A DNA stretch of 64,000 nt from Lachnospiraceae bacterium (GTDB taxonomy: Bacteria; Bacillota; Clostridia; Lachnospirales; Lachnospiraceae), in NCBI GenBank assembly GCA_016281335.1, contig JAEEIK010000036.1, positions 62,001-126,000 on the forward strand, written 5' to 3'. Below the pieces are notes generated by a model, which was not told where the DNA came from, searched no databases, and worked only from the letters and a program-made list of their open reading frames with translations. Position numbers and translations under genes: made by a program. The first letter of the stretch is position 1. Every line of letters begins with the position of its first letter. Below are positions 33,984 through 43,486 of this stretch, in pieces.

Positions 33984-36298
33984 TACTCCAAAAAGTCTTT
34001 GATACGTTTGCTGCGGCTGGGGTGTCTTAACTTTCTCAGAGCCTTTGCCTCGATCTGTCTGATACGCTCTCTGGTGACGTTAAACTCCTTGCCTACTTCT
34101 TCAAGCGTCCTTGCTCTTCCGTCAAGGAGACCGAAGCGCAGCGTCAGTACCTTCCGCTCCCTTTCCGTAAGGGTTGAAAGTATCTCATCAAGCTGTTCAC
34201 GAAGGAGAGTAAATGCTGCCGCATCAGCGGGAACGGGAACATTATCATCCTTGATGAAATCACCGAGATGTGAATCTTCCTCCTCACCTATGGGAGTTTC
34301 CAGTGATACAGGCTCCTGAGATATCTTGAGTATCTCACGTACCCTTTCTTCAGGCATATCCATCCTCTCGGCTATCTCTGCCGGGGACGGCTCCCTGCCC
34401 AGTTCCTGGAGCAGCTGTCTGTTTATCCTTATGATCTTATTGATCGTTTCAACCATATGCACCGGGATACGTATGGTACGCGCCTGATCTGCAATGGCTC
34501 TGGTTATTGCCTGACGTATCCACCATGTCGCATAGGTAGAGAACTTATAACCCTTGCGGTAATCAAACTTTTCAACCGCTTTTATAAGTCCCAGGTTTCC
34601 TTCCTGTATAAGATCCAGGAAGAGCATTCCGCGGCCGACATAGCGCTTCGCTATACTTACAACGAGTCTTAAGTTCGCCTGGGACAGGTCTTTTCCTGCT
34701 TTCTGACCGGTCTCAACTATAGCCTCATTTGCAGCTATCTTCTTCTCAAGTTCAGCTTTTTTCTTTTGAAGCTCCGCCGTCTTCTTTACGGTATTCTTTT
34801 TCGACTTGAGATCTTCCAGCTGCTTTTTGATATCCGCGAGCTTTTTCTTCTGATCCCTTAATCTGTCATTGGCTTCATAACCGGCTTCCATCTTTTTCGC
34901 AAGATCGATCTCATCTTCTGCGGAAAGAAGCTGCACACGGCCTATCTCCTTAAGGTACATCCTTACGGGATCTTCTATATTCGTTCCGTCTCCTGCAGCA
35001 TTCTCAAGGTTCTCCAGATCAAGATCCACATCTATCTCGCCTTCCTCAAGTGCCAGTTCCTCTTCGGGTATATCTTCGTCGTCGATCTGCTCAAGGCGAA
35101 GTATTATCTTATTTTTGTTCAGTGCATCCCAGATCTTATCAAACTGTTCCTCATCCAGATTGAATTCCGAGAAAGTATCTATCACTTCCTGATACTCCGC
35201 AAAGCCTTTTTTCTTTGCTATGTTCAGGAGTTCCTTTAGTTTCTCATCAAAGTTTCCGGGAGCCATTTCTTCCGGATCTCTGTCCTCATCATTGATCTGA
35301 GGATCCGGAATAAGTTTTATCTCAGTTTTCTTTTCATGAGCAGCTTTTTTATCAGCTGCATTCTTTTTTACGGGTTCTGCTTTCTTATTCATGTTCGTCT
35401 TCTTTACCGTTTCATTTTTCTTTTCTGTTTCATTTATCTTCACGTTTTCCGCTTTCTTAACGCTTGCTTCTTTCTTGGGAGCTACGGACTTTTTCTCGGG
35501 AACCGCTTTCTTTGCCGTTGCATTTTTCTTTACATCTGCTGTCTTTTTAACGGACTCGGCTTTTTTTGTGTTCACCGCTTTCTTTACGGCTGTATTTTTC
35601 TTTGCAGGCATTGCCTTACTTACTGTTGCCGGCTTTTTTGCAGCTGCCGTTTTCTTTGCAGGCACTGCTTTCTTTACAGGCGCTGCCTTCTTCGCAGGAG
35701 CTGCTTTCTTTACAACCGCTGCCTTCTTTGCAGGCGTTGTCTTCTTTACCGCTGCCGCCTTCTTTGCAGGCGCCGCTTTCTTTACGGGCGTCACTTTCTT
35801 TGCGGGTGCCGCCTTCTTTACCGCTGATGTTTTCTTTGCGGGCACAGCCTTCTTTACCGCTGCCGCTTTCTTTGCGGGTGCCGCCTTCTTTACCGCTGCC
35901 GCTTTCTTCGCAGGAGCCGCTTTCTTTACGGGCACTGCCTTCTTTGCAGGAGCCGCTTTCTTTACGGGCACTGTCTTCTTTGCAGGTGCTGCTTTCTTTA
36001 CAACTGCCGCCTTCTTAGCAACTGCAGTCTTCTTTACAGGCACCGCCTTTTTAGCAGGAGCTGCTTTCTTTACAGCTGCTGCCTTCTTCACAGGCGTTGT
36101 TTTCTTTACAACCGCTGCCTTCTTTGCAGGCACTGTTTTCTTTACTGCCGCCGCCTTCTTTGCAGGCGCTGCCTTCTTTACAACCGTGGCCTTCTTTACA
36201 GGCGCTGTTTTCTTTGCAGCTGCCTCTTTCTTTGCAGGCGCTGCTTTCTTTACAGGCGCTGCCTTCTTTGTATTCTTAGTGCTGTTCTTCTGGGCCAT
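33983..36298 (-). CDS. rpoD: Primary sigma factor RpoD with giant Lys/Ala/Pro-rich histone-like tail
   Basis: The housekeeping sigma factor, here 771 residues where about 360-370 is usual in Firmicutes. Residues about 8-340 consist of degenerate repeats of [14 protein letters not shown] type, like histone H1 tails. Region 1.1 follows ([19 protein letters not shown]), then an acidic linker, region 1.2 ([17 protein letters not shown]), region 2 ([30 protein letters not shown]), region 3 and region 4 ([35 protein letters not shown]). GGAGGAGAT is five bases before the first ATG, so the tail is really translated. The core is intact. dnaG ends 14 bases upstream, the classic dnaG-rpoD order. Confidence 0.95.
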   Translation of the reverse strand: MAQKNSTKNTKKAAPVKKAAPAKKEAAAKKTAPVKKATVVKKAAPAKKAAAVKKTVPAKKAAVVKKTTPVKKAAAVKKAAPAKKAVPVKKTAVAKKAAVVKKAAPAKKTVPVKKAAPAKKAVPVKKAAPAKKAAAVKKAAPAKKAAAVKKAVPAKKTSAVKKAAPAKKVTPVKKAAPAKKAAAVKKTTPAKKAAVVKKAAPAKKAAPVKKAVPAKKTAAAKKPATVSKAMPAKKNTAVKKAVNTKKAESVKKTADVKKNATAKKAVPEKKSVAPKKEASVKKAENVKINETEKKNETVKKTNMNKKAEPVKKNAADKKAAHEKKTEIKLIPDPQINDEDRDPEEMAPGNFDEKLKELLNIAKKKGFAEYQEVIDTFSEFNLDEEQFDKIWDALNKNKIILRLEQIDDEDIPEEELALEEGEIDVDLDLENLENAAGDGTNIEDPVRMYLKEIGRVQLLSAEDEIDLAKKMEAGYEANDRLRDQKKKLADIKKQLEDLKSKKNTVKKTAELQKKKAELEKKIAANEAIVETGQKAGKDLSQANLRLVVSIAKRYVGRGMLFLDLIQEGNLGLIKAVEKFDYRKGYKFSTYATWWIRQAITRAIADQARTIRIPVHMVETINKIIRINRQLLQELGREPSPAEIAERMDMPEERVREILKISQEPVSLETPIGEEEDSHLGDFIKDDNVPVPADAAAFTLLREQLDEILSTLTERERKVLTLRFGLLDGRARTLEEVGKEFNVTRERIRQIEAKALRKLRHPSRSKRIKDFLE

Positions 36299-36312
36299 TT
36301 GATATCTCCTCC

Positions 36313-38085
36313 TTATAAACGGCCTGCCCGCCGCAGGTTTTCCAAGACTTTCTTCTTCTCAACCATTTTTTTGATGTCTTCGGCTCCTCCGGCCTCCGAC
36401 CTGGATTTGTTAAGGCTTTCTTCCTTTACCCTGACTACGATCTCATAAAAAGCTTTTTCTTTTTCTGCCTCAGTATCCAGCGCAGAAAGTTTCGTGTGGA
36501 ATATTTCCGATACCCTCTGCTGCTCCTCTATCTCATCAAAGAGATCCATTATCGCAGCCGGGTCCGTTTTACCGCTCTCAAGCTGTTCCAGTATACTTTC
36601 CGCTACCTTCCGGTAAAGGGGATCGATAAAGTCCTCCACGCTTATCCGATCCTTTATCTTCTTATATTTCTCCGGTTCCTCAGTCAGCCATGTCAGAAGC
36701 AGCCTCTGGGCATACCCATCCGGATCGTCATCCCCGGACTTTGAAACAGGTTCAATGAACTCAGTGCTCACCTCCACCCGTTCTCTCTTAAGTCCTCTTT
36801 TGGTAGCCATGGCAAAAAGCAGCTTCTTTAAGCCGTCTTCGGATATCCGGTATTCTTCACATACCGCATGCAGGTAATTATCCCGCTCCAATTCTTCTTC
36901 AAAATCCAGAAGTTTACTCGCTATTTCTCTTTGGAATTCCGTCTTCTGCGCGGGATCATTAAAATTGAAGCTGTCCCGCAGCACTTTTATCTCAAACATA
37001 AAGCCGTTTCCGGCATTGTTTATCCTCTCTTCAAAGGCTTCCCGCCCCTCTGCTTTTATAAACTCATCGGGATCCTTATAGGGTTTCAGGCTTATGACTC
37101 TTCCGTTCATTCCGCAATCACGGAGTATCCTTATGGCTTTCAGAGCAGCCCCTACTCCCGCTCCGTCACTGTCATAAGCTAAAAGTATATCTCTTGAAAA
37201 ACGCTTGAGTATCATCGCCTGTTCAGGCGTAAATGCCGTTCCGAGAGATGCCACTGCCTGATTGAATCCTGCCTGATGCATGGCTATCACATCCATATAG
37301 CCTTCGCAGAGTATAAAGTTGTCGCTTCTCGAACTTCTGGCAAAATTCAAGCCGTATAAGTTATTTCTTTTCTCAAAGACCGGTGTTTCCTGGGAATTAA
37401 GATATTTCGGCTTTGCATCCCCCATCACACGGCCGCCAAAGGCTATAACTTTATTATTGGCATCCGATATAGGAAACATCACCCGGTTGATAAAGCGGTC
37501 ACGCATTCCTTCTTTTTCACCGAATACGCCAAGTCCCGCCTCTCTTATCAGTTCATCATCATAGTCTTTGCTCTTTAAATACTTCACCAGATCATCAGAG
37601 TACTGCAGTGCATAACCCAGTCCGAATTTATGCATCGTCTCTTCCGTCAGTCCGCGGCTTTTAAAGTAATTCAGCCCCAGTTCTCCGCCCTGGTTTCTGA
37701 GTCTGTAATAAAAATAGGTTGCGGCAGTCTTGTTTATATCGTAAAGGCACTGTTTCTTTGCCGCCTTCTTTTTCATCTCCTCCGTCATTTCCACTTCCGG
37801 AAGTTTTATGCCGGCGCGGTCTGCCAGAACTTTCATCGCCTCCTGAAAAGTGTAATTCTCATACATTCGCACGAAGGTGATCACATTTCCGCCGGCATGA
37901 CAGCCGAAACAGTGAAACATCTTTTTGGAAGGCGATACGGAAAAGGAAGGTGATTTTTCATTATGAAACGGACACAAGCCAAAATAGTTGCTGCCCTGCT
38001 TTTTCAGCTGTACATGCTGAGAGATGACATCAACTATATCGTTCCTGTCCCTGACTTCCTGTATGATCTCTTCAGGATAATACAT
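36313..38085 (-). CDS. dnaG: DNA primase
   Basis: DnaG makes RNA primers for replication. I start at [20 protein letters not shown], one base after the dgt stop with AGGGA upstream, giving 590 residues. The CHC2 zinc finger is shown by CPFHNEKSP and [10 protein letters not shown]; the TOPRIM part has [16 protein letters not shown] and LAYDSDGAG; the C-terminal helicase-binding domain follows. Order dgt-dnaG-rpoD is typical of Clostridia. Confidence 0.97.
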   Translation of the reverse strand: MYYPEEIIQEVRDRNDIVDVISQHVQLKKQGSNYFGLCPFHNEKSPSFSVSPSKKMFHCFGCHAGGNVITFVRMYENYTFQEAMKVLADRAGIKLPEVEMTEEMKKKAAKKQCLYDINKTAATYFYYRLRNQGGELGLNYFKSRGLTEETMHKFGLGYALQYSDDLVKYLKSKDYDDELIREAGLGVFGEKEGMRDRFINRVMFPISDANNKVIAFGGRVMGDAKPKYLNSQETPVFEKRNNLYGLNFARSSRSDNFILCEGYMDVIAMHQAGFNQAVASLGTAFTPEQAMILKRFSRDILLAYDSDGAGVGAALKAIRILRDCGMNGRVISLKPYKDPDEFIKAEGREAFEERINNAGNGFMFEIKVLRDSFNFNDPAQKTEFQREIASKLLDFEEELERDNYLHAVCEEYRISEDGLKKLLFAMATKRGLKRERVEVSTEFIEPVSKSGDDDPDGYAQRLLLTWLTEEPEKYKKIKDRISVEDFIDPLYRKVAESILEQLESGKTDPAAIMDLFDEIEEQQRVSEIFHTKLSALDTEAEKEKAFYEIVVRVKEESLNKSRSEAGGAEDIKKMVEKKKVLENLRRAGRL

Positions 38086-38086
38086 A

Positions 38087-39094
38087 TCACATTCCCTGCC
38101 ATGATTTGGGAACAAACAGATCCTCATATACCGTTATGGCATGGTGATCCGTCATGGATGCGATATGATCGCATACCACCCTTTCCTTTGTCTCTCCCCG
38201 CTCCAGCAGCTTCTTAAGCTCTGCGGGGAGCGCATCTATATTGTGGGTGTAATATTCAAATAAAGTTTTTACCAGGGATTCCGCCTTTGACTCCTCCCCT
38301 TTGACCACAGGGTTTTGGTAAACATTTACAAACATAAAGTTGCGCATGTCTATCATGGCTTTTTCCACTTCGGGAGACATGCATATCCTGTCTTTTCCCC
38401 GACTCTCCGAAATGATATTGTGGATCAGCTTATCCAGTCTTTCCTTGGTGGTCATGCCAAGCACCCTGCCTATCTCTTCGGGTACATCCTTATCGGTAAG
38501 CACACCCGCTCTTATGGCATCATCCATATCATGATGGATATAGGCAAGTTTATCGGACAGTCTCACGATCTGCCCTTCTACAGTAAAAGGCATGCTCTTC
38601 ATCTGATGGTTTCTCATGCCGTCCAGCACTTCCAGCGTAAGATTCAGGCCTTCACCGTCTCTCTCCAGCACATCTACCACTCTTACCGACTGCTCATTAT
38701 GTTCGAAGCCGTAAGGGCATATCTCATCCAGCGCCCTCTCCCCCGCATGTCCGAAAGGTGTATGTCCCAGATCATGACCGTTGGCTATGGCTTCCACCAG
38801 TTCCTCATTCATACGCAGAGCCCTGGCTATAGTCCTTGCTATCTGCGACACTTCAAGAGTGTGCGTAAGCCTTGTCCTGTAATGATCTCCTTCAGGGTTT
38901 AAGAATACCTGGGTCTTGTCCTTCAGGCGCCTGAAAGCTTTTGAATGAACGATCCTGTCCCTGTCCCTCTGATATACGGGCCTGATATCACAGGGTTCCT
39001 CCGGTTTCTTCCTGCCCCTGCTGTTTTCAGACAGTGACGCAAATTCACTCAGATTCTCTCTTTCCGCTTTTTCCAGTTCTTCCCTTATCAGCAT
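38087..39094 (-). CDS. dgt: Deoxyguanosinetriphosphate triphosphohydrolase-like HD protein
   Basis: A 335-residue HD-domain protein. The motif chain is RTRLTHTLEVSQIARTIARA, then AIANGHDLGHTPFGHAGERA with the HD pair, and later AYIHHDMDDAI with the second Asp. Dgt-like enzymes hydrolyse dNTPs to deoxynucleoside and triphosphate and help control dNTP pools. The length is that of the shorter type I-like group. It sits between purL and dnaG with contacts of one base on each side, so it is in a nucleotide and replication operon. Confidence 0.9.
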   Translation of the reverse strand: MLIREELEKAERENLSEFASLSENSRGRKKPEEPCDIRPVYQRDRDRIVHSKAFRRLKDKTQVFLNPEGDHYRTRLTHTLEVSQIARTIARALRMNEELVEAIANGHDLGHTPFGHAGERALDEICPYGFEHNEQSVRVVDVLERDGEGLNLTLEVLDGMRNHQMKSMPFTVEGQIVRLSDKLAYIHHDMDDAIRAGVLTDKDVPEEIGRVLGMTTKERLDKLIHNIISESRGKDRICMSPEVEKAMIDMRNFMFVNVYQNPVVKGEESKAESLVKTLFEYYTHNIDALPAELKKLLERGETKERVVCDHIASMTDHHAITVYEDLFVPKSWQGM

Positions 39095-42000
39095 TATTTA
39101 AAATACTCCACTCCTGATTCGAATATCTGCATATCCTGTTCGCCGTAGATGTTTACTGCAACTCCCTGATCACGTCTCTCGGCATGAGCCATCTTACCGA
39201 AGCATCTTCCGTCCGGTGAAGTGATGCCCTCCACGGCTCCCATGGAACCGTTGATATTCCAGTATTCATCCATGGTCACATTTCCTTCGGTATCACAGTA
39301 GCGCGTTGCTATCTGACCGTTATCGGCAAGTTTCTTAAGCACATCTGCCGGTGCCACGAATCTTCCTTCACCATGGGAAGCCGGAACAGTATAGACCTTT
39401 CCGAGACCGGCTTTTTGTAACCATGGACTCTTATCGGATACCACTCTCGTGTATGCCATTTTAGAGATATGTCTGTTTATCGTATTGAAAGTAAGCGTAG
39501 GTGAAAGCTCATTCTGTCCGCATATCCTTCCTTCCGGAACCAGTCCCAGTTTTATCAATGCCTGGAAGCCGTTACAGATACCCAGCGCCAGGCCGTCTCT
39601 TTCATTAAGCAGCTTCTCTACCGCTTCCTTCATCTTCTCGTTTCTGAAAGCTGTTGCAAAGAATTTAGCGCTTCCATCCGGTTCGTCACCTGCCGAAAAA
39701 CCGCCGGGGAACATTATTATCTGCGCATTGTTTATCTCTGCCGCAAAGGCTTCGGCGCTTTCCCTTATATCCTCTGCATTTTGGTTGGTGAACACCCTTA
39801 CCACCGCATAAGCGCCGGCTCTTTCAAAAGCTCTCGCACTGTCATATTCACAGTTCGTACCCGGGAACACCGGAATAAATACCGTGGGTTTTGCCACCTT
39901 GTTCTTGCAGATATAAACCGTATCAGAGTGAACATCGGTGAATTCCACCTTCTCATCTTTTTCAACTCCGGCTACAGAAGGGAATACCTTTTCAAGTGTG
40001 GATGCCCAGGCATTCTCAAGTTCCGCCTGTCCGAGCTTCATATCAGCATGAATAAATTCTCCGCTTGTCACGGTACCGATGAGCTTTACACAATACTCTA
40101 TTTCAGCATTAGCCTCATCCTTCATGAAGTTTTCCGCATCACTCTCTTCCATTTCCAGAAGCAGATCACCCATGCGGTTTATAAAGAGCTCCTCACTCTC
40201 AAGTTCTTTGTCAAGTTCTGCTCCGAGTCCGTTACCGAAGCCCATCTTGGCAACAGCAGCAGCAATACCGCCGGCATCCATTGACCATGCAGCTTTTACC
40301 TTACCTGCCTTGATCTGTGCATGTACAGCGGCGAATATGTCCATCGCCTCTTTGTATACGGGTACATCATATTCATCTCTCGGTATCTGTATATGTACCA
40401 GCTTATCCCCGGCCTTTTTGAATTCGGGAGTAAGCACATCGCTTATCTCATCCACATCAACAGCAAAGCTTACCAGTGTAGGCGGAACATCTATATGATT
40501 GAAAGTTCCCGACATGGAATCCTTGCCGCCTATGGATGCCAGGCCGAAGCCGAGCTGCGCATCATATGCGCCGAGCAATGCCGCAAAAGGCTGGCTCCAG
40601 CGGGCCGGATCTTCACTCATCCTTCTGAAGTATTCCTGGAAAGTGAAATGTATCTTTTTATAGTCACCACCTGCGGCAACTATCTTTGAAACCGATGAAA
40701 GCACCGCATATATAGCTCCGTGATACGGGCTGAAGCTTGACAGATAAGGATCGAAGCCGTAGCTCATCATGGTCACGGTATCCGAAGAATCGGTTCCGCT
40801 CATGGGCAGTTTCGCCACCATGGTCTGAGTCTCTGTAAGCTGAAGCTTGCCGCCGTAAGGCATCAGCACACTTGCCGCTCCGATAGAAGAGTCAAACATC
40901 TCCACGAGACCTTTCTGCGAGCATTCGTTAAGATCGGACAGGGTCGCGATCCAGGCCCCTTTCTCATCCCCGGCCTTAAGACATTCTTCCGCTTTCTTAC
41001 TAGCCACTTTATCCAGCGGATTATTCTCCTTGTCGGGAACATCCACCTTCACGCTGCACTCCTGATGAGCGCCGTTGGTATCAAGGAAAGCCCTTGAAAG
41101 ATTTACTATATCCCTGCCTCTCCACTTAAGCACGAGCCTGGGTTCTTTTGTTACAGTCGCAACGCTTGTTGCCTCAAGGTTTTCCTCTGCCGCATACTTC
41201 ATGAAACTGTCCACGTCCTTTGGATCGATCACAACAGCCATTCTCTCCTGGGACTCGGATATGGCAAGTTCCGTTCCGTCCAGTCCGGCATACTTCTTGG
41301 GCACCTTATCAAGATCCACGGTAAGCCCGTCTGCAAGCTCACCTATCGCAACCGACACGCCGCCGGCGCCGAAATCATTACACTTCTTTATCAGCTTACT
41401 TACTTCAGGTCTTCTGAACAGCCTCTGAAGTTTTCTCTCCGTAGGTGCATTACCCTTCTGCACTTCCGCGCCGCAGACTTCTATCGACTGCTCGGTGTGA
41501 ACCTTAGAAGAGCCTGTTGCTCCACCGCAGCCGTCCCTTCCTGTCCTTCCGCCGAGAAGTATGATAACATCCCCGGGATCGGAAGTGAGTCTCATCACGT
41601 TCTTCCTGGGAGCCGCTCCCATAACGGCACCGATCTCCATACGCTTCGCAACGTAATCGGGATGGTATATTTCTTTAACGTAACCTGTAGCCAGTCCTAT
41701 CTGGTTACCGTATGAAGAATAGCCCGCAGCCGCGCCGCGCACCAGCTTCTTCTGGGGCAGCTTGCCCTTTATCGTATCGCCTACACTTACTCTCGGATCC
41801 GCTGCACCGGTGATCCTCATTGCCTGATATACATATGATCTTCCCGAAAGCGGATCTCTGATGGCTCCGCCGAGGCAGGTAGCAGCACCTCCGAAAGGCT
41901 CTATTTCGGTAGGATGGTTGTGGGTCTCATTCTTAAAGCTTATAAGCCACTCTTCTGTGTAAGGGCTGGTACCGTCTCCGGGCTTTATCTCCACGGGAAC

Positions 42001-42921
42001 GACTATGGAGCAGGCATTTATCTCATCGCTGACTTCCATATCCTTAAGCACACCGTCGGCTTTCAGTTTTTTCATTGCTATAAGAGCCAGATCCATCAGG
42101 CAGACATACTTGTCATCCCTGTCTCCGTAAAGTTCATTTCTGGTATCCAGATAACTTAAATAGCTGGTCTCCAGCGGAGTGCGGTAATAACCTTCACCGA
42201 ATTCCACGTTCTTCAGTTCCGTTGCAAAAGTCGTATGCCTGCAGTGATCGGACCAGTAGGTATCCAGCACTCTTATTTCGGTGATCGAGGGATCCCTCTT
42301 TTCCTCATCCCTGAAATAATTCTGAATGTGCTTGAAATCCGCTTTGGTCATTGCCAATCCAAGACTGTCATACAGCGAATATAATTCCTTCTCCTCAAGA
42401 TCCTTGAAACCGTCAAACACGGCCACATCCGCAGGATCCTCGTAATTAACCTTAAGGCTCTCGGGCTTTACCTCATCAACTTCCCTTGAATCAACGGGGT
42501 TGATGCAGTATGCTTTGATCCTTTCAAATTCATCGTCTGAAATGTCGCCGCTAAGAACGTATGTTACGGCTGTCTTTATGATGCACTCTTCATCCTCTTT
42601 CAAAAAGCGGATGCACTGCTCTGCAGAATCTGCCCTCTGGTCGAACTGTCCCGGCAGATACTCCACCGAGAATACTCTCTCTCCGTCTTTAACGGGAAGT
42701 TTTTCTTCGAAAAGCTTATCAACGGGCGGCTCCGAGAACACCGTTCCCAGCGCTTCTTTGTAGGTCTCATCGCTGATGTTCTCTACATCATAACGGATGT
42801 ATACCTTCACTCCCGTGATCTTCCTGATACCCAGGTAATCTCTTATATCGACAAAGAGCTCCCTGTCCTTAACCGCATAGTTCTCCTTTTTTGTGACGTA
42901 AATACGTCTTACTGTACCCAT
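39094..42921 (-). CDS. purL: Phosphoribosylformylglycinamidine synthase, single-chain
   Basis: PurL makes FGAM in purine biosynthesis. The single chain (1275 residues from MGTVRRIYV) fuses synthetase and glutaminase halves. I prefer that start since AAAGG lies at a proper distance; two codons earlier it would be too close. Motifs: NHPTEIEPFGGAATCLGGAIRD split around residue 340, GGRTGRDGCGGATGSS, and a second synthetase repeat (GLASIGGKDSM). The glutaminase part starts PVFPGTNCEYD with the nucleophile Cys in LGICNGFQAL, and His-Glu near the end. This is the clostridial type of large PurL. A strong promoter is upstream; dgt follows directly. Confidence 0.96.
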   Translation of the reverse strand: MGTVRRIYVTKKENYAVKDRELFVDIRDYLGIRKITGVKVYIRYDVENISDETYKEALGTVFSEPPVDKLFEEKLPVKDGERVFSVEYLPGQFDQRADSAEQCIRFLKEDEECIIKTAVTYVLSGDISDDEFERIKAYCINPVDSREVDEVKPESLKVNYEDPADVAVFDGFKDLEEKELYSLYDSLGLAMTKADFKHIQNYFRDEEKRDPSITEIRVLDTYWSDHCRHTTFATELKNVEFGEGYYRTPLETSYLSYLDTRNELYGDRDDKYVCLMDLALIAMKKLKADGVLKDMEVSDEINACSIVVPVEIKPGDGTSPYTEEWLISFKNETHNHPTEIEPFGGAATCLGGAIRDPLSGRSYVYQAMRITGAADPRVSVGDTIKGKLPQKKLVRGAAAGYSSYGNQIGLATGYVKEIYHPDYVAKRMEIGAVMGAAPRKNVMRLTSDPGDVIILLGGRTGRDGCGGATGSSKVHTEQSIEVCGAEVQKGNAPTERKLQRLFRRPEVSKLIKKCNDFGAGGVSVAIGELADGLTVDLDKVPKKYAGLDGTELAISESQERMAVVIDPKDVDSFMKYAAEENLEATSVATVTKEPRLVLKWRGRDIVNLSRAFLDTNGAHQECSVKVDVPDKENNPLDKVASKKAEECLKAGDEKGAWIATLSDLNECSQKGLVEMFDSSIGAASVLMPYGGKLQLTETQTMVAKLPMSGTDSSDTVTMMSYGFDPYLSSFSPYHGAIYAVLSSVSKIVAAGGDYKKIHFTFQEYFRRMSEDPARWSQPFAALLGAYDAQLGFGLASIGGKDSMSGTFNHIDVPPTLVSFAVDVDEISDVLTPEFKKAGDKLVHIQIPRDEYDVPVYKEAMDIFAAVHAQIKAGKVKAAWSMDAGGIAAAVAKMGFGNGLGAELDKELESEELFINRMGDLLLEMEESDAENFMKDEANAEIEYCVKLIGTVTSGEFIHADMKLGQAELENAWASTLEKVFPSVAGVEKDEKVEFTDVHSDTVYICKNKVAKPTVFIPVFPGTNCEYDSARAFERAGAYAVVRVFTNQNAEDIRESAEAFAAEINNAQIIMFPGGFSAGDEPDGSAKFFATAFRNEKMKEAVEKLLNERDGLALGICNGFQALIKLGLVPEGRICGQNELSPTLTFNTINRHISKMAYTRVVSDKSPWLQKAGLGKVYTVPASHGEGRFVAPADVLKKLADNGQIATRYCDTEGNVTMDEYWNINGSMGAVEGITSPDGRCFGKMAHAERRDQGVAVNIYGEQDMQIFESGVEYFK

Positions 42922-42977
42922 AGCCATCCTTTCTTCTTCTGCTTATTATGCCGTTGTCCTCACAACACCAACATATT

Positions 42978-43006
42978 ATTATACCCGAATTTACACTTTC
43001 TGTCTA
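42978..43006 (-). promoter_or_regulatory. purL promoter
   Basis: TAGACA (43001-43006), 17 bases, TATAAT (42978-42983) on the minus strand. It lies about 55 bases before purL and probably also drives dgt, dnaG and rpoD. No PurR box or purine riboswitch is evident in the leader. Confidence 0.6.
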
Positions 43007-43018
43007 TATTACCTGCTT

Positions 43019-43471
43019 TCAGTAACTCCAGAATTCAATTAATTCCTTCATCTTTTTTACGGCTTCGTACATGATCCCGTTTTTCGCGCCCTCGGTCCAC
43101 ATGCGCGCCTGGGTCTGCCCTTTCAGTATGTACTTGGAAAGTATTGCCCCCAGAACTTCTATCTCCATGATCTGGGTGCGCTCTATCTGACGGCGTTCAT
43201 CATTCTCATCCCGCATATTATACCGTCTGTAGACATACATGTAATTCCTGTCCATAAAAGACGTCTTCTGTGCGCACTTAATGAAATTCATCAGTCCGGA
43301 ATCATAGGTAGGTACCTGTATGGTGGTCTTCTTCCCTTCTCCCGGATCATAGGAAGAACCTGCCTCGGTTCCTTTCTTGCTCTCCAGGTAATCAAGATAT
43401 CTGGAGAGTTCCTTCACATCTGCTTTGTACTTCTCCACCTTTTCGCTTATGCCTGCTTTCATTTCCGGCAT
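43019..43471 (-). CDS. Conserved-looking hypothetical protein after the histidine kinase
   Basis: I do not recognise this 150-residue soluble protein. It is mostly helical: a charged coil at 8-30, a short linker with GSSYDPGEGKK, and a well-packed helical half with FIKCAQKTSFMDRNYMYVYRRY and MEIEVLGAILSKYILKG. There is no signal peptide or membrane helix. It starts 15 bases after the hybrid kinase with AGGAGG upstream, so it is expressed with it. It could be an adaptor for the kinase; nothing proves this. Confidence 0.6.
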   Translation of the reverse strand: MPEMKAGISEKVEKYKADVKELSRYLDYLESKKGTEAGSSYDPGEGKKTTIQVPTYDSGLMNFIKCAQKTSFMDRNYMYVYRRYNMRDENDERRQIERTQIMEIEVLGAILSKYILKGQTQARMWTEGAKNGIMYEAVKKMKELIEFWSY

Positions 43472-43486
43472 GCTTACTTCACCTCC

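Noticed and set aside
35391..36302. Long Phe/Ala-rich frame on the plus strand
   Set aside because: It is the complement of the Lys/Ala repeat of rpoD; no ribosome site and no promoter.
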